In this document: positions 24,085 through 32,102 of the stretch, piece by piece
How the letters are laid out: each line of letters begins with the position of its first letter
Position numbering within the stretch: position 1 is the first letter of the stretch
DNA from: Pseudoprimorskyibacter sp.
Lineage (GTDB): Bacteria; Pseudomonadota; Alphaproteobacteria; Rhodobacterales; Rhodobacteraceae
Direction: 5' to 3'
Assembly (NCBI GenBank): GCA_029251265.1
Contig: JAQXDR010000158.1
Span: 1-41,917, forward strand
Length of the DNA: 41,917 nt
The notes under the pieces: generated by a model
What the model was told of the DNA's origin: nothing
Seen by the model: only the letters and a program-made list of their open reading frames with translations
The model's database searches: none
Translations under genes and position numbers: made by a program

Positions 24085-24864
24085 CTATCGTAGAATGGGA
24101 GGTGCGCTTGGATCACTTCCAGGAGGTTTCGGTTGCGAAGGCACATCTGGCTTTGGAAGATCAAATCGCAGACCAACCCGCGCCAGCGCCGCTGCTGCCT
24201 CATCACTGTCAGCCACAAAAAGAACGTCCAACGCGCCCGCCTCTATCCCAGAAAATATCAGGGCTTCATTGATAGCCTGCGCCAAGGCCCCTTCGGCCCC
24301 TGAAAGACAACCAGTGATTCCCAATACATGACTGCGCCGTCCATCATCATAAGTCACCCCGGCCAGATACGCCTTGCGGGCCAGACCGGCCGCAGCAGCC
24401 AACCGCTGATCCAGAGCAGTGATCAACGCCTCGGGTAAACCGCCGGGAGGATGAAACTCTGCCGGGCGCGCTTCGGTTTCTTCAGGGGTGTTCTCGAGCG
24501 TGATGGCCAGCCATTCCACAGCCTCGCTTGGCATCACAAAACCCTGATCTTGACCAAGGTTCACCCCCAAGCCAATGTCCTGACCCGCCATCATGTTGAC
24601 CAAAACACGGCCCGACAATCCGACATAGGGCACAATGCGGTCAGCGAATTCGGCCAGCCGATCGTCGCTATCAAAAACAAGTGCGACCCGAGCTCCACCA
24701 ACTTCAAAGATTTCGGGATCCAGAATGTCATCTGTTGGCTCTGCCCGTAACATTAACACCAGATCAGAGCCAGCAAGCTGAGCATAACATGCCATACGCG
24801 CACGCTCATCCTCTGGTGCGGCAGCCATGGCCGCGTGCGCTTTGTCTAAATGTGTTTCAACCAT
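24085..24864 (-). CDS. SseB family protein
   Basis: The 259-residue protein has an SseB N-terminal domain (about 3-125) with the pattern DLVLMLRAE followed by VALVFDSDDRLAEFA and VLVNMMAGQDIGLGVNLG. A C-terminal region resembles the SseB_C part and ends in a Pro-rich tail (PKPDVPSQPKPPGSDPSAPP). The role is unclear in this lineage; SseB-like proteins were linked to serine sensitivity in E. coli. I chose ATG 24864 because AGGAG lies 7 bases upstream; a longer frame lacks this. Confidence 0.82.
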   Translation of the reverse strand: MVETHLDKAHAAMAAAPEDERARMACYAQLAGSDLVLMLRAEPTDDILDPEIFEVGGARVALVFDSDDRLAEFADRIVPYVGLSGRVLVNMMAGQDIGLGVNLGQDQGFVMPSEAVEWLAITLENTPEETEARPAEFHPPGGLPEALITALDQRLAAAAGLARKAYLAGVTYDDGRRSHVLGITGCLSGAEGALAQAINEALIFSGIEAGALDVLFVADSDEAAAALARVGLRFDLPKPDVPSQPKPPGSDPSAPPILR

Positions 24865-25093
24865 AAGGGTGCTCCTAGATGTGCATCTGTGCCACATAGC
24901 CCGGATTGCACCGGGGGGGGTAGCCCATCGACCGGCCATTAAGGTCACACCCCCAACCCCAAGTTAAAAACAAGATCGCGCCGTTCACCGAACCACTGTG
25001 CTACTGGGTGAGCGGTCAAATCGCTTAGTTAGCAGCATCATGCCCCGTCAAAACATTTCGAAAATTTTTGCGATAATGCTCGACGATATATTT

Positions 25094-25115
25094 TATTTCT
25101 ATATTACTAGAAATA
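25094..25115. promoter_or_regulatory. Palindromic candidate operator at the ArsR-type gene start
   Basis: TATTTCTA (25094-25101) and TAGAAATA (25108-25115) are perfect 8-bp arms with a 6-base spacer, in a very AT-rich setting directly overlapping the proposed ATG of the regulator. Size and symmetry suit an ArsR/SmtB dimer, implying autorepression of this operon. Confidence 0.6.
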
Positions 25116-25459
25116 TGAAAAAGATGATATGTACTGATGATCTGTCTGTTGAAGTCGCAGCCTCTCGCTTTGCTGCGCTAGGGTCCGAGCAGCGCCTAGG
25201 CGTTCTGTCCACTCTTGTGCGCGCCGGCCCGGACGGCCTGAATATCGGGGAACTGGGACAACGCTGCGGGATAGCAGGGTCCACCTTAACCCATCATCTG
25301 AAAATTCTTTCTCAGGCAGGGCTTATCCAGCAACAGCGTCAGGGACGTCGCATAATCTGCGCAGGCGTTGCCTTTGATGAGGTCACGGCGCTGTCATCTT
25401 ATCTTTTGAAAAACTGTTGCGCTGATTGCAGTTCAGATGGGGCACGCACGCATGGCTAA
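25115..25459 (+). CDS. ArsR/SmtB-family transcriptional regulator
   Basis: The 114-residue protein is a winged-helix repressor: ALGSEQRLGVLSTLV (21-35), the recognition helix region GIAGSTLTHHLKILSQAGL (52-70) and the wing QQRQGRRIICAGV. The classical arsenite motif ELCVCDL is absent; instead C51, C82 and a tail with C101, C102 and C105 (NCCADC) could bind a thiophilic metal or metalloid. The start is uncertain: ATG at 25115 overlaps the palindrome, and M at 25124 or upstream ATGs are possible. It overlaps the permease gene and probably represses the whole cassette. Confidence 0.85.
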   Translation: MKKMICTDDLSVEVAASRFAALGSEQRLGVLSTLVRAGPDGLNIGELGQRCGIAGSTLTHHLKILSQAGLIQQQRQGRRIICAGVAFDEVTALSSYLLKNCCADCSSDGARTHG

Positions 25460-26501
25460 CGCACCCCACATGTTTCTGAGATCACGTCTAAACATAGATA
25501 AAGCCCTTGCCGCCAGCGTGCTGATTTTGCTGGGTATCAGTGTTCTGGATGCATCTGGCATTCCGGAGTCGCCACAGTTTGTTGACACGATCTTGTTTGC
25601 ATTGCGTGCCTTACTTAAGACCATGCCGTTTATCGCATTTGCCGTTTTTGCAATTGCCTATCTTAAGGCGTCAGGTGCTGAAAACCTGCTGGCAAAAGCC
25701 TTTGAAGGGTCGCAGGTGCGGATGATTTTCATGGCTGCACTTTTGGGAGGACTGTCACCGTTTTGCAGTTGCGAGGTCATTCCCTTTATCGCGGCTCTTC
25801 TTGCTGTTGGGGCACCGCTATCGGCAGTAATGGCGTTTTGGCTGTCTTCGCCTTTGATGGACCCGGCTATGTTTGCAATCACATCAGGTGCCCTTGGCTT
25901 TGAATTTGCCGTGGCAAAAACTGTTGCAACCATTGGGCTTGGGCTGTTGGGCGGGTTTGGTACGATGATCTTTGCACACAGTTCCGTATTTAAAAACCCA
26001 CTACGCGACAGACCTTCTGTTGATGGATGTTGTGGAGTGAAAAAACCATTCGCAGGAAAACCGGTATGGCTGTTCTGGAAGGAGCGGGGTCGAACGATTG
26101 TCTTTCGCGACATCGCCGCAGAGAACAGTATGTTCCTTTTAAAATGGCTTTTTCTGGCCTATCTGATTGAGGCGGTAATGGTCCGCAACGTGCCAGCGTC
26201 TATGATCGCAAATATTTTGGGTGGAGATGGTATCGGACCAATCCTGCTCGCCTCTACACTCGGGGCACCAGCCTATCTGAACGGCTATGCAGCGGTTCCT
26301 TTGGTCGATGGATTGATGGATCAGGGAATGTCAGCAGGTGCAGCAATGAGCTTTATTATTGCCGGTGGTGTCAGTTGTATTCCTGCTGCTGTCGCAGTTT
26401 GGGCCTTGGTCAAGCCACGTGTATTTGCAGCCTATCTCGGCTACGCGGTGCTAGGCGCAATACTGGCTGGCATGACTTGGCAGGCTATTATGTCTGGTTA
26501 A
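25452..26501 (+). CDS. ArsP-like (DUF318/SO_0444 type) permease
   Basis: The 349-residue integral membrane protein has two homologous halves. The first carries the family hallmark GGLSPFCSCEVIPFIAALL with C105 and C107; the second has GAPAYLNGYAAVPLVDGLM and GGVSCIPAA. A loop between them holds another cysteine pair, C193-C194. ArsP-family members export trivalent organoarsenicals; SO_0444-like members export arsenite or other thiophilic ions. The exact ion here is unknown. It overlaps the ArsR-type gene by 8 bases. ATG 25437 is an alternative start. Confidence 0.87.
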   Translation: MANAPHMFLRSRLNIDKALAASVLILLGISVLDASGIPESPQFVDTILFALRALLKTMPFIAFAVFAIAYLKASGAENLLAKAFEGSQVRMIFMAALLGGLSPFCSCEVIPFIAALLAVGAPLSAVMAFWLSSPLMDPAMFAITSGALGFEFAVAKTVATIGLGLLGGFGTMIFAHSSVFKNPLRDRPSVDGCCGVKKPFAGKPVWLFWKERGRTIVFRDIAAENSMFLLKWLFLAYLIEAVMVRNVPASMIANILGGDGIGPILLASTLGAPAYLNGYAAVPLVDGLMDQGMSAGAAMSFIIAGGVSCIPAAVAVWALVKPRVFAAYLGYAVLGAILAGMTWQAIMSG

Positions 26502-26610
26502 TTTGGCGCCCGCCCTGCCAGTGTCCTTTTTCAATGGGTCTGGCATCGCTTGACAGTGGACCAAAAGGAGACAAACGTCCCCCAATGAACTGACAAGGGG
26601 CCAATGACTA

Positions 26611-27858
26611 ATGTATCGCGTCTGGAATTTTCTGACCAACTATTCACTTCTATTGATAATCGGTGCATGTATCGCGCTGGTCTGGGCCAATCTGGATTTT
26701 CACAGCTATCATAAATTTGTCGAATTCAAGATTTGGGATCATGCGCCTATCGGTCACTATCATGACGGGCACCGCACATTAACGCTGCATTATCTGGTCA
26801 ACGACGTCTTAATGGCGTTTTTCTTTGCAATCGCCGCCAAAGAAGTCTGGGAAGCCTGCATTCTGAAAAACGGGTCCTTACGCGGAAAAAAAGCGGCCAC
26901 GCCCCTTTTTGCAACGGCCGGGGGCATGTTCGGCCCGATCGCTGTTTATCTTGGCCTTGCGGCCCTTATGGGGTCTGAAACTTATTCGGCAGTTGCCAAC
27001 GGATGGGCAATTCCGACCGCAACGGATATTGCTTTCAGCTATCTTGTTGGGCGCATAGTGTTTGGCGCAGGACATCCTGCCGTGCGGTTTTTGCTGCTTT
27101 TAGCCATTGCTGATGATGCGGTTGGCCTGATCATTCTAGCTGTATTCTATCCCTCGAGCGAGCTGGCCCCCCAATGGCTGTTGCTTAGTCTAGCCGCCAC
27201 TGTTCTGGTCTACCTGATTTTCAATTGGCTGCCACGCCAGATTGATCGCGGCAACCAAGGGCGACCAGCATCTACATGGATCCGCAAAACGCTGAACTTT
27301 TGGCCCTATGCCCTTGCGGCTTGCTTCAGCTGGTATGGTTTCATGATGTCCGGTTTGCATCCGGCTCTTGGGCTCCTGCCCATCGTAACTACGATACCCC
27401 ATGCAGATCGTGCCTTTGGGATATTTTCCGAAGCTGAACAATATCTAACGGATATGCTGAACACTATCGAACATGCGCTCAAGCATCCGGTCGAGATCAT
27501 ATTGTTCTTTTTCGGCTTGCTGAATGCAGGGGTCGAATTTTCTTCTATTGGGGATGCAACGTGGCTGGTGCTTGCTGGTCTTTTGATCGGAAAACCTGTC
27601 GGTGTTTTGATCTTTGGATGGTTTGCGGCACGACCTTTGGGGCTGGGATTGCCGCAGGGGATGCGAATTGTTGACCTGGTTGTGATTGGTTTCGTCGCGG
27701 CCATCGGGTTCACCGTGTCGCTGTTTGTCGCGTCAGTCGCATTTGACGCAGGACCAGTCCAAGATGCTGCTAAAATGGGCGCCTTATTCAGTTTTGCTGC
27801 TGCAGGAGTGTCAATTCTTGCCGGACGCATCGCACGGATTGAAAAACACACGGTATAG
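26611..27858 (+). CDS. nhaA: NhaA-family Na+/H+ antiporter
   Basis: The 415-residue membrane protein matches NhaA: GWAIPTATDIAFSYLVG (~131-147) with D139, the ion-binding Asp pair D168-D169 in LAIADDAVGLIILAVFY, and a second-half helix with GKPVGVLIFGW. An unusual periplasmic-type loop (IWDHAPIGHYHDGHRTLTLHY, ~41-61) is His-rich. It exchanges Na+ for H+ across the inner membrane. AAGGGG lies about 10 bases before the ATG. It follows the ArsP-like permease by 109 bases and so may belong to its operon; the metal link is an inference. Confidence 0.9.
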   Translation: MYRVWNFLTNYSLLLIIGACIALVWANLDFHSYHKFVEFKIWDHAPIGHYHDGHRTLTLHYLVNDVLMAFFFAIAAKEVWEACILKNGSLRGKKAATPLFATAGGMFGPIAVYLGLAALMGSETYSAVANGWAIPTATDIAFSYLVGRIVFGAGHPAVRFLLLLAIADDAVGLIILAVFYPSSELAPQWLLLSLAATVLVYLIFNWLPRQIDRGNQGRPASTWIRKTLNFWPYALAACFSWYGFMMSGLHPALGLLPIVTTIPHADRAFGIFSEAEQYLTDMLNTIEHALKHPVEIILFFFGLLNAGVEFSSIGDATWLVLAGLLIGKPVGVLIFGWFAARPLGLGLPQGMRIVDLVVIGFVAAIGFTVSLFVASVAFDAGPVQDAAKMGALFSFAAAGVSILAGRIARIEKHTV

Positions 27859-27899
27859 ATCCTTACCGAATCTTTGCGAGTGTGTACGATGCTGTGCGC

Positions 27900-28592
27900 A
27901 TGATCGAATTTGACCGCGTCAGCAAATCATTTTGGACGGGAACCCGGCGTAAAATTATAGCGCAGGATGTATCGTTTCGGGTGACCCTCGGAACGTCTCT
28001 TGGTATTCTTGCGCGCAATGGAACTGGCAAAACCACGCTTATCCGCATGATGGCAGGACTGGAAAAACCAGATAGCGGCATCATACGGCGCACATGCAAT
28101 GTCTCCTTTCCTCTAGGGTATATAAGTGGAATTCTAAAGCGTGTATCAGCCCGCGAGAATGCCCGTTTTATTGCCAGGCTATACGGCCTCGACCCCGACT
28201 ATGTGGAAAGCTTTTGTCGGTGGTTATGCGGAATCGAAGAATACTTTGATCAGCCTGTCGCAATCTATTCTGATGGAATGCGAGCACAATTCAGTTTTGC
28301 GCTGATGTTGGCGTTGGATTTTGACATCTATCTTATTGACGAAGGCATGCCAAATTCCACCGACGTTGGCTTTAACACCCGCGCGGCCGATCTATTGCAG
28401 GACCGTTTAAGGACAACAACCATCATCATTGTCTCTCATCAACCAAAAGTGCTTGAAAGATTCACCCGAAAAGCAGCAGTGCTTATAAGTGGGCAGTTTC
28501 ACATGTTTGAAAGCCTTGAAGAAGCCCAACGCTTTTATATCCAAGAAATTAATACACAAGACGATAAAAATATTGCAGAAAAATCAGGATGA
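27900..28592 (+). CDS. Capsular polysaccharide export ABC ATPase (KpsT-like)
   Basis: The 230-residue ATPase starts MIEFDRVSKSFWTGTRRKII. It has Walker A ARNGTGKT (38-45; the usual first Gly is Ala, still allowed), the KpsT-style signature YSDGMRAQFSFAL, and Walker B IYLIDEGM. It powers export of a capsule or similar polysaccharide with a KpsM permease. It starts 41 bases after nhaA; an upstream GTG (27882) is an alternative. A KpsE-like gene follows, but no KpsM permease is present in the window. Confidence 0.88.
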   Translation: MIEFDRVSKSFWTGTRRKIIAQDVSFRVTLGTSLGILARNGTGKTTLIRMMAGLEKPDSGIIRRTCNVSFPLGYISGILKRVSARENARFIARLYGLDPDYVESFCRWLCGIEEYFDQPVAIYSDGMRAQFSFALMLALDFDIYLIDEGMPNSTDVGFNTRAADLLQDRLRTTTIIIVSHQPKVLERFTRKAAVLISGQFHMFESLEEAQRFYIQEINTQDDKNIAEKSG

Positions 28593-28596
28593 TAAA

Positions 28597-29958
28597 ATGC
28601 TGACGGGGCTACAACTGCGCGCCGCGCGCCGTATGGCTCAAAAACATGGGCTCACCACTGTGAGTGATGTTGATGCCGTAAAACAACTGCAGGGACGCGG
28701 CATTGATCCATTCGCCCGCACAGCACAACTGGCTTTGGTTGGGGACGATAAAAACCGTCCTGACGAAAAACTTCCAGTAGCGTCTACCGCTGCAAACCGA
28801 GAGCCGTCCCCCACACCAGTCGAGGCGCGTTCACGCGAAATTGCCCAAATCCAGAGAGATATGGTCAGGCAAAGACGTCGACGCATGCGTGCTTTGTTGG
28901 TACGTCTTTTTATTTTCGTGGTGATTCCGGGAATTTTGGCCGGTTTTTACTATGCCCGGATAGCGACACCCCTTTTTGCAACCTCTTCAGAATTCCTCAT
29001 CATCAAAAATGATGGCGGCTCATCGTCGGGATTATTGAGCGGCACACAATTTGCCACCAATCAGGACGCCATTGCAGTGCAAAATTTCCTGTTGTCAAAA
29101 GAAGCCATGCTCCGGCTGGATGACGATATCGGTTTTCGCAATCACTTCAGCAGCCCCAATCTCGATTTTTTGACCCGTTTGGACCCTGATAGCTCTATCG
29201 AGGCTGCGCACAGTCTCTATCTAAAAATGGTCCGTATAGGTTTCGATCCTTCAGAAGGTATTTTACGTATGGAAATACGGGCGGCCGATCCTGAAACTGC
29301 GACCCGTTATGCTCAAGCTTTGATTGACTACGCAGAAGACCGTGTGGATCACCTGTCAAAGAGGAAACGCGACGCTGCACTAAGCGAGGCGCAACAGGAG
29401 TTGGCTGATGCGACAGATGCACGGCGCGAAGCACAGCTGCATCTGATCACCTTGCAACAGAAAACCGCTCTTATCGATCCAAAAGGACGAATTGCATCGC
29501 TGCGCGGACAAATCAATTCTCTCGAAATGCAGCTGCAGGACAAGAGCTTGAGGTTGGCTGGCCTTCAATCGAATTTTCGTGCGCCCAGCGCACGTATTGA
29601 GTCCATCTTAGGCGAAATTCAACAACTGGAGTCATTGCTTATAGATCTGAAGGCTCAAATGACCAACGCAACGCGTAACGGGCAATCTCTGGCAGCTGTC
29701 GCCACGGAAATTGATATCGCTCAGCATGATCTTTCGACACGAGATATGCTTTTGCAGGCCGCAATGGACCGCTTGGGAAGTGCACGACGCGATGCTTCGG
29801 CGCAGGCTAGATATCTGTCAGTCTCTGTTTCGCCCATTGACGCACAAGAACCGGTATACCCACGTGTTTACTATGATACAGCATTGGCGTTTCTAATCGC
29901 CGCCGGACTATACTTGATGGCGTCTTTGACAGTATCAATCCTGAAAGAGCAACTTTGA
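28597..29958 (+). CDS. Capsule export inner-membrane protein (KpsE/Wzz-like)
   Basis: The 453-residue protein has a cytoplasmic N-terminal region (1-~100, LRAARRMAQKHGLTTVSD, charged and low complexity later), a first membrane helix around 103-122 (LFIFVVIPGILAGFYYA), a long periplasmic domain with a heptad-rich coiled coil (about 235-400), a Pro-rich segment and a C-terminal helix (~428-448). This topology is that of KpsE/PCP-type proteins that bridge the export ABC transporter to the outer-membrane channel. AGGAT precedes the ATG, four bases past the kpsT stop. It is convergent with chrR. Confidence 0.85.
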   Translation: MLTGLQLRAARRMAQKHGLTTVSDVDAVKQLQGRGIDPFARTAQLALVGDDKNRPDEKLPVASTAANREPSPTPVEARSREIAQIQRDMVRQRRRRMRALLVRLFIFVVIPGILAGFYYARIATPLFATSSEFLIIKNDGGSSSGLLSGTQFATNQDAIAVQNFLLSKEAMLRLDDDIGFRNHFSSPNLDFLTRLDPDSSIEAAHSLYLKMVRIGFDPSEGILRMEIRAADPETATRYAQALIDYAEDRVDHLSKRKRDAALSEAQQELADATDARREAQLHLITLQQKTALIDPKGRIASLRGQINSLEMQLQDKSLRLAGLQSNFRAPSARIESILGEIQQLESLLIDLKAQMTNATRNGQSLAAVATEIDIAQHDLSTRDMLLQAAMDRLGSARRDASAQARYLSVSVSPIDAQEPVYPRVYYDTALAFLIAAGLYLMASLTVSILKEQL

Positions 29959-29986
29959 CGGACGAAAACTCGCCCGACAGACCCGT

Positions 29987-30637
29987 CTAAATCCGCAATA
30001 ACGGCTGAATTAATCTTGGCAAGAACGAGTTGAAACGCAACGGTGCATTTGTAACAGCCAAGCATATGCAATCTTCGGAAATATCAGCAATTGGGGTGTG
30101 CTGCAAATCTTCGGTGGCAACTTCCATGTCGCCACATGCAAATCGGCCGTCTTCATCTTCGAACGCGCCCTGCAGGACCAGCGTCAGTTCGATGCCGTTA
30201 TGACCATGATCAGGCACGGCCATTCCCGCTGGGATATATAGCAAGCGTGCGGTAGCCTCGGACGACGTCGGGATAATGGACTGCTTTACACCCATACCAA
30301 TGGACCGCCAGCGAACGTCCTCAAGACGACCACCAATATAGTTTTCAAGCGGCAACGGCACTTTGGGGTCTTTTCGTTCCGGCCGTGCCAGTACGGGGTC
30401 TAGGTCTGTTTGCTGAATCAAAGCCAACGCGTTGCTTAGGCATTCGTCGCTCAACGGTTCGACCGCATCGACGTTGTCCATAAGTGCGCCGCCCACAGCA
30501 TCATATGCTTCAACAGCTGCACGACATTCGTCACACATTGATACGTGAGCCGCGACAATAAGGTTCATCGCCTCGGGCAGCGTTCCAGCAGAATAGGCCA
30601 TCAAGAGGGCCTCGGTAGGGTGGTGTTGAATGGTCAT
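29987..30637 (-). CDS. chrR: Zinc anti-sigma factor ChrR
   Basis: The 216-residue protein has the N-terminal zinc anti-sigma domain with H6, H31, C35 and C38 at exactly the positions known from Rhodobacter sphaeroides ChrR, and a C-terminal cupin-like domain with H144, H146, E150 and H180, each three residues later than the R. sphaeroides ligands. The first domain inhibits RpoE; the second is needed for the response to singlet oxygen. It lies 13 bases downstream of rpoE, in one operon. Confidence 0.94.
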   Translation of the reverse strand: MTIQHHPTEALLMAYSAGTLPEAMNLIVAAHVSMCDECRAAVEAYDAVGGALMDNVDAVEPLSDECLSNALALIQQTDLDPVLARPERKDPKVPLPLENYIGGRLEDVRWRSIGMGVKQSIIPTSSEATARLLYIPAGMAVPDHGHNGIELTLVLQGAFEDEDGRFACGDMEVATEDLQHTPIADISEDCICLAVTNAPLRFNSFLPRLIQPLLRI

Positions 30638-30650
30638 ATGGCTATCTTAT

Positions 30651-31205
30651 TCACGTAAGGCCTTTCCGCAGGCGCTCCAGCGCAAGGCGAATTCGGGATT
30701 TTATAGTACCAAGTGGAAGCCCAGTTTCGGCTGCAATCTCGCTATGCGAAAGATCCCCGAAGTAAGCTTTTTCCACCATGGTGCGTTGTTCTTTCGGCAA
30801 ACTGGCCAATACTTGACCAAGTCGTTGTGTCTCTTGCTGCAGACCAATTACTTCGGTCTGCTCGGGCTCTGGTTGTGGACCCCAGCTGAGGTCTTCTGGT
30901 TCAGGACGGCGCTGTCGACGCGCGATATCAATATTGCGATTTCTTGCAATCGTGAACACCCAAGTCGACACGCTGGCTCTTGTAGGATCAAACAAATGTG
31001 CTTTGCGCCAAACAGTCGTCATAACGTCCTGCACGCAATCCTCTGCAACGGCTGCATCAGCTCCTGATTTCATCAAAAAAGATTTTACTCGTGGGCCGAA
31101 GTATTGGAACACCTCCACAAACGCTTTTTGATCCCGATCATCTCTGATCCGGACCAAGCACTCAGCCCAGTAGGCAACTGGATCTATGTCACGGTCCGTT
31201 GACAC
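30651..31205 (-). CDS. rpoE: ECF RNA polymerase sigma factor RpoE (ChrR-controlled, ECF11-like)
   Basis: The 184-residue sigma factor has region 2 (AFVEVFQYFGPRVKSFLMKS, DCVQDVMTTVWRKA, FTIARNRNIDIARR) and region 4 (LASLPKEQRTMVEKAYFGDL, GTIKSRIRLALERLR). It directs the singlet-oxygen stress regulon when released from ChrR. I prefer the GTG at 31205, with GGAG 9 bases upstream; this gives a family-like N-terminus VSTDRDIDPVAYWAE. The ATG at 31310 would add 35 odd residues and lies at or before the predicted transcript start. Confidence 0.9.
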   Translation of the reverse strand: MSTDRDIDPVAYWAECLVRIRDDRDQKAFVEVFQYFGPRVKSFLMKSGADAAVAEDCVQDVMTTVWRKAHLFDPTRASVSTWVFTIARNRNIDIARRQRRPEPEDLSWGPQPEPEQTEVIGLQQETQRLGQVLASLPKEQRTMVEKAYFGDLSHSEIAAETGLPLGTIKSRIRLALERLRKGLT

Positions 31206-31314
31206 TTTTGGTTGCTCCAAAATTTTGACATGACTACTTGACCGCCTGTAAGCAGCGGGAGCAACCGCAATCGGCATATCAGCTAGATCTATATCATAAT
31301 TACGAAACATATGT

Positions 31315-31344
31315 CATTTACGTCCCACTTATGAAGTTGGATCA
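31315..31344 (-). promoter_or_regulatory. Candidate RpoE-type autoregulatory promoter
   Basis: On the minus strand TGATCC (31344-31339) is followed after 18 bases by TAAATG (31320-31315). TGATC at -35 and TA at -10 are the bases reported as key for Rhodobacter RpoE promoters. Transcription would begin about 31308, about 100 bases before the preferred GTG start. Confidence 0.55.
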
Positions 31345-31440
31345 CACTATCATTGATTTTTTTGATATATGTCGGTTGAGGGTTTTCTAGCGCGCAGCAC
31401 CAAGCTACGTGTCGGCGTCAACAACCGAGGAGAAAAGCTC

Positions 31441-32091
31441 ATGTCAACAATAACACTTGTTCGGCACGGGCAAGCAAATACGAATGCCAAAGACGAAGAA
31501 AGTTATGACCAACTAAGTGCTCTGGGTCGCGACCAGGCGGCTTGGCTTGGTGCATATTTTCAAGAATCCGCAGAGCCGTTTGAACAAGTATTCAGTGGCA
31601 CCCTACAGCGACAGGTCGACACCGCGATCAATATTCAAGCCACTGACCCAAAACGCGACCCGCGGCTGAACGAAATGCGGTATTTCGACCTGGCGATGTC
31701 TGCAAAAAATGAACATGGTATATCGTGGCCAGAAACGCGCGAAGATTTTCAAACCCACCTGCCACAACTTTTGACACTTTGGCAGGCTGATGCACTGCCA
31801 GACGCACCCGAGACGTTTGCTGCTTTCGAGACGCGCGTGCGCGACACGCTGCACAATATCGCATCAACCAAGGGGCCCTCTTTGGTTGTCACCTCAGGCG
31901 GGGTAATAGCCATGGTGATGCGACTGACCTTGGGATTGGACATCAGCGCCATGGCGCGCTGCTGTTTGGCGATCCACAATACCTCTGTGCACAAGTATAC
32001 GGCGTTGGCAACCGGACTGGGTTTGACACAATTCAATGCTGTACCGCATCTAGAACGTCCTGATCGCCGCTACGCTCTGACACATCTTTAG
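31441..32091 (+). CDS. Histidine-phosphatase-fold protein with a substituted second histidine
   Basis: The 216-residue protein has the superfamily motif LVRHGQANT with the phosphate-accepting H9 and the catalytic-type Glu in RLNEMRYFDL (E78). The second conserved His, normally in SHGG, is Ser152 here (VVTSGGVIAMV). Family members are phosphatases or mutases; this one may have reduced or changed activity. I chose ATG 31441, preceded by GAGGAG. It is divergent from rpoE and three nucleotides before a saccharopine dehydrogenase frame, suggesting a two-gene operon. Confidence 0.85.
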   Translation: MSTITLVRHGQANTNAKDEESYDQLSALGRDQAAWLGAYFQESAEPFEQVFSGTLQRQVDTAINIQATDPKRDPRLNEMRYFDLAMSAKNEHGISWPETREDFQTHLPQLLTLWQADALPDAPETFAAFETRVRDTLHNIASTKGPSLVVTSGGVIAMVMRLTLGLDISAMARCCLAIHNTSVHKYTALATGLGLTQFNAVPHLERPDRRYALTHL

Positions 32092-32102
32092 GATTGGCAA
32101 AA

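Noticed and set aside
24085-24948. Longer SseB-family start at 24948
   Set aside because: The extra 28 residues are not family-like, while ATG 24864 has a clear AGGAG site.
24865-25093. tRNA or riboswitch in the gap between SseB and the ArsR-type gene
   Set aside because: There is a G8 run and a short GTTC/GAAC repeat near 24985 but no cloverleaf or recognisable aptamer.
27900-28592. Inactive ATPase because Walker A begins with Ala (ARNGTGKT)
   Set aside because: The P-loop pattern allows Ala or Gly at that position, and Lys, Thr, signature and Walker B are all present.
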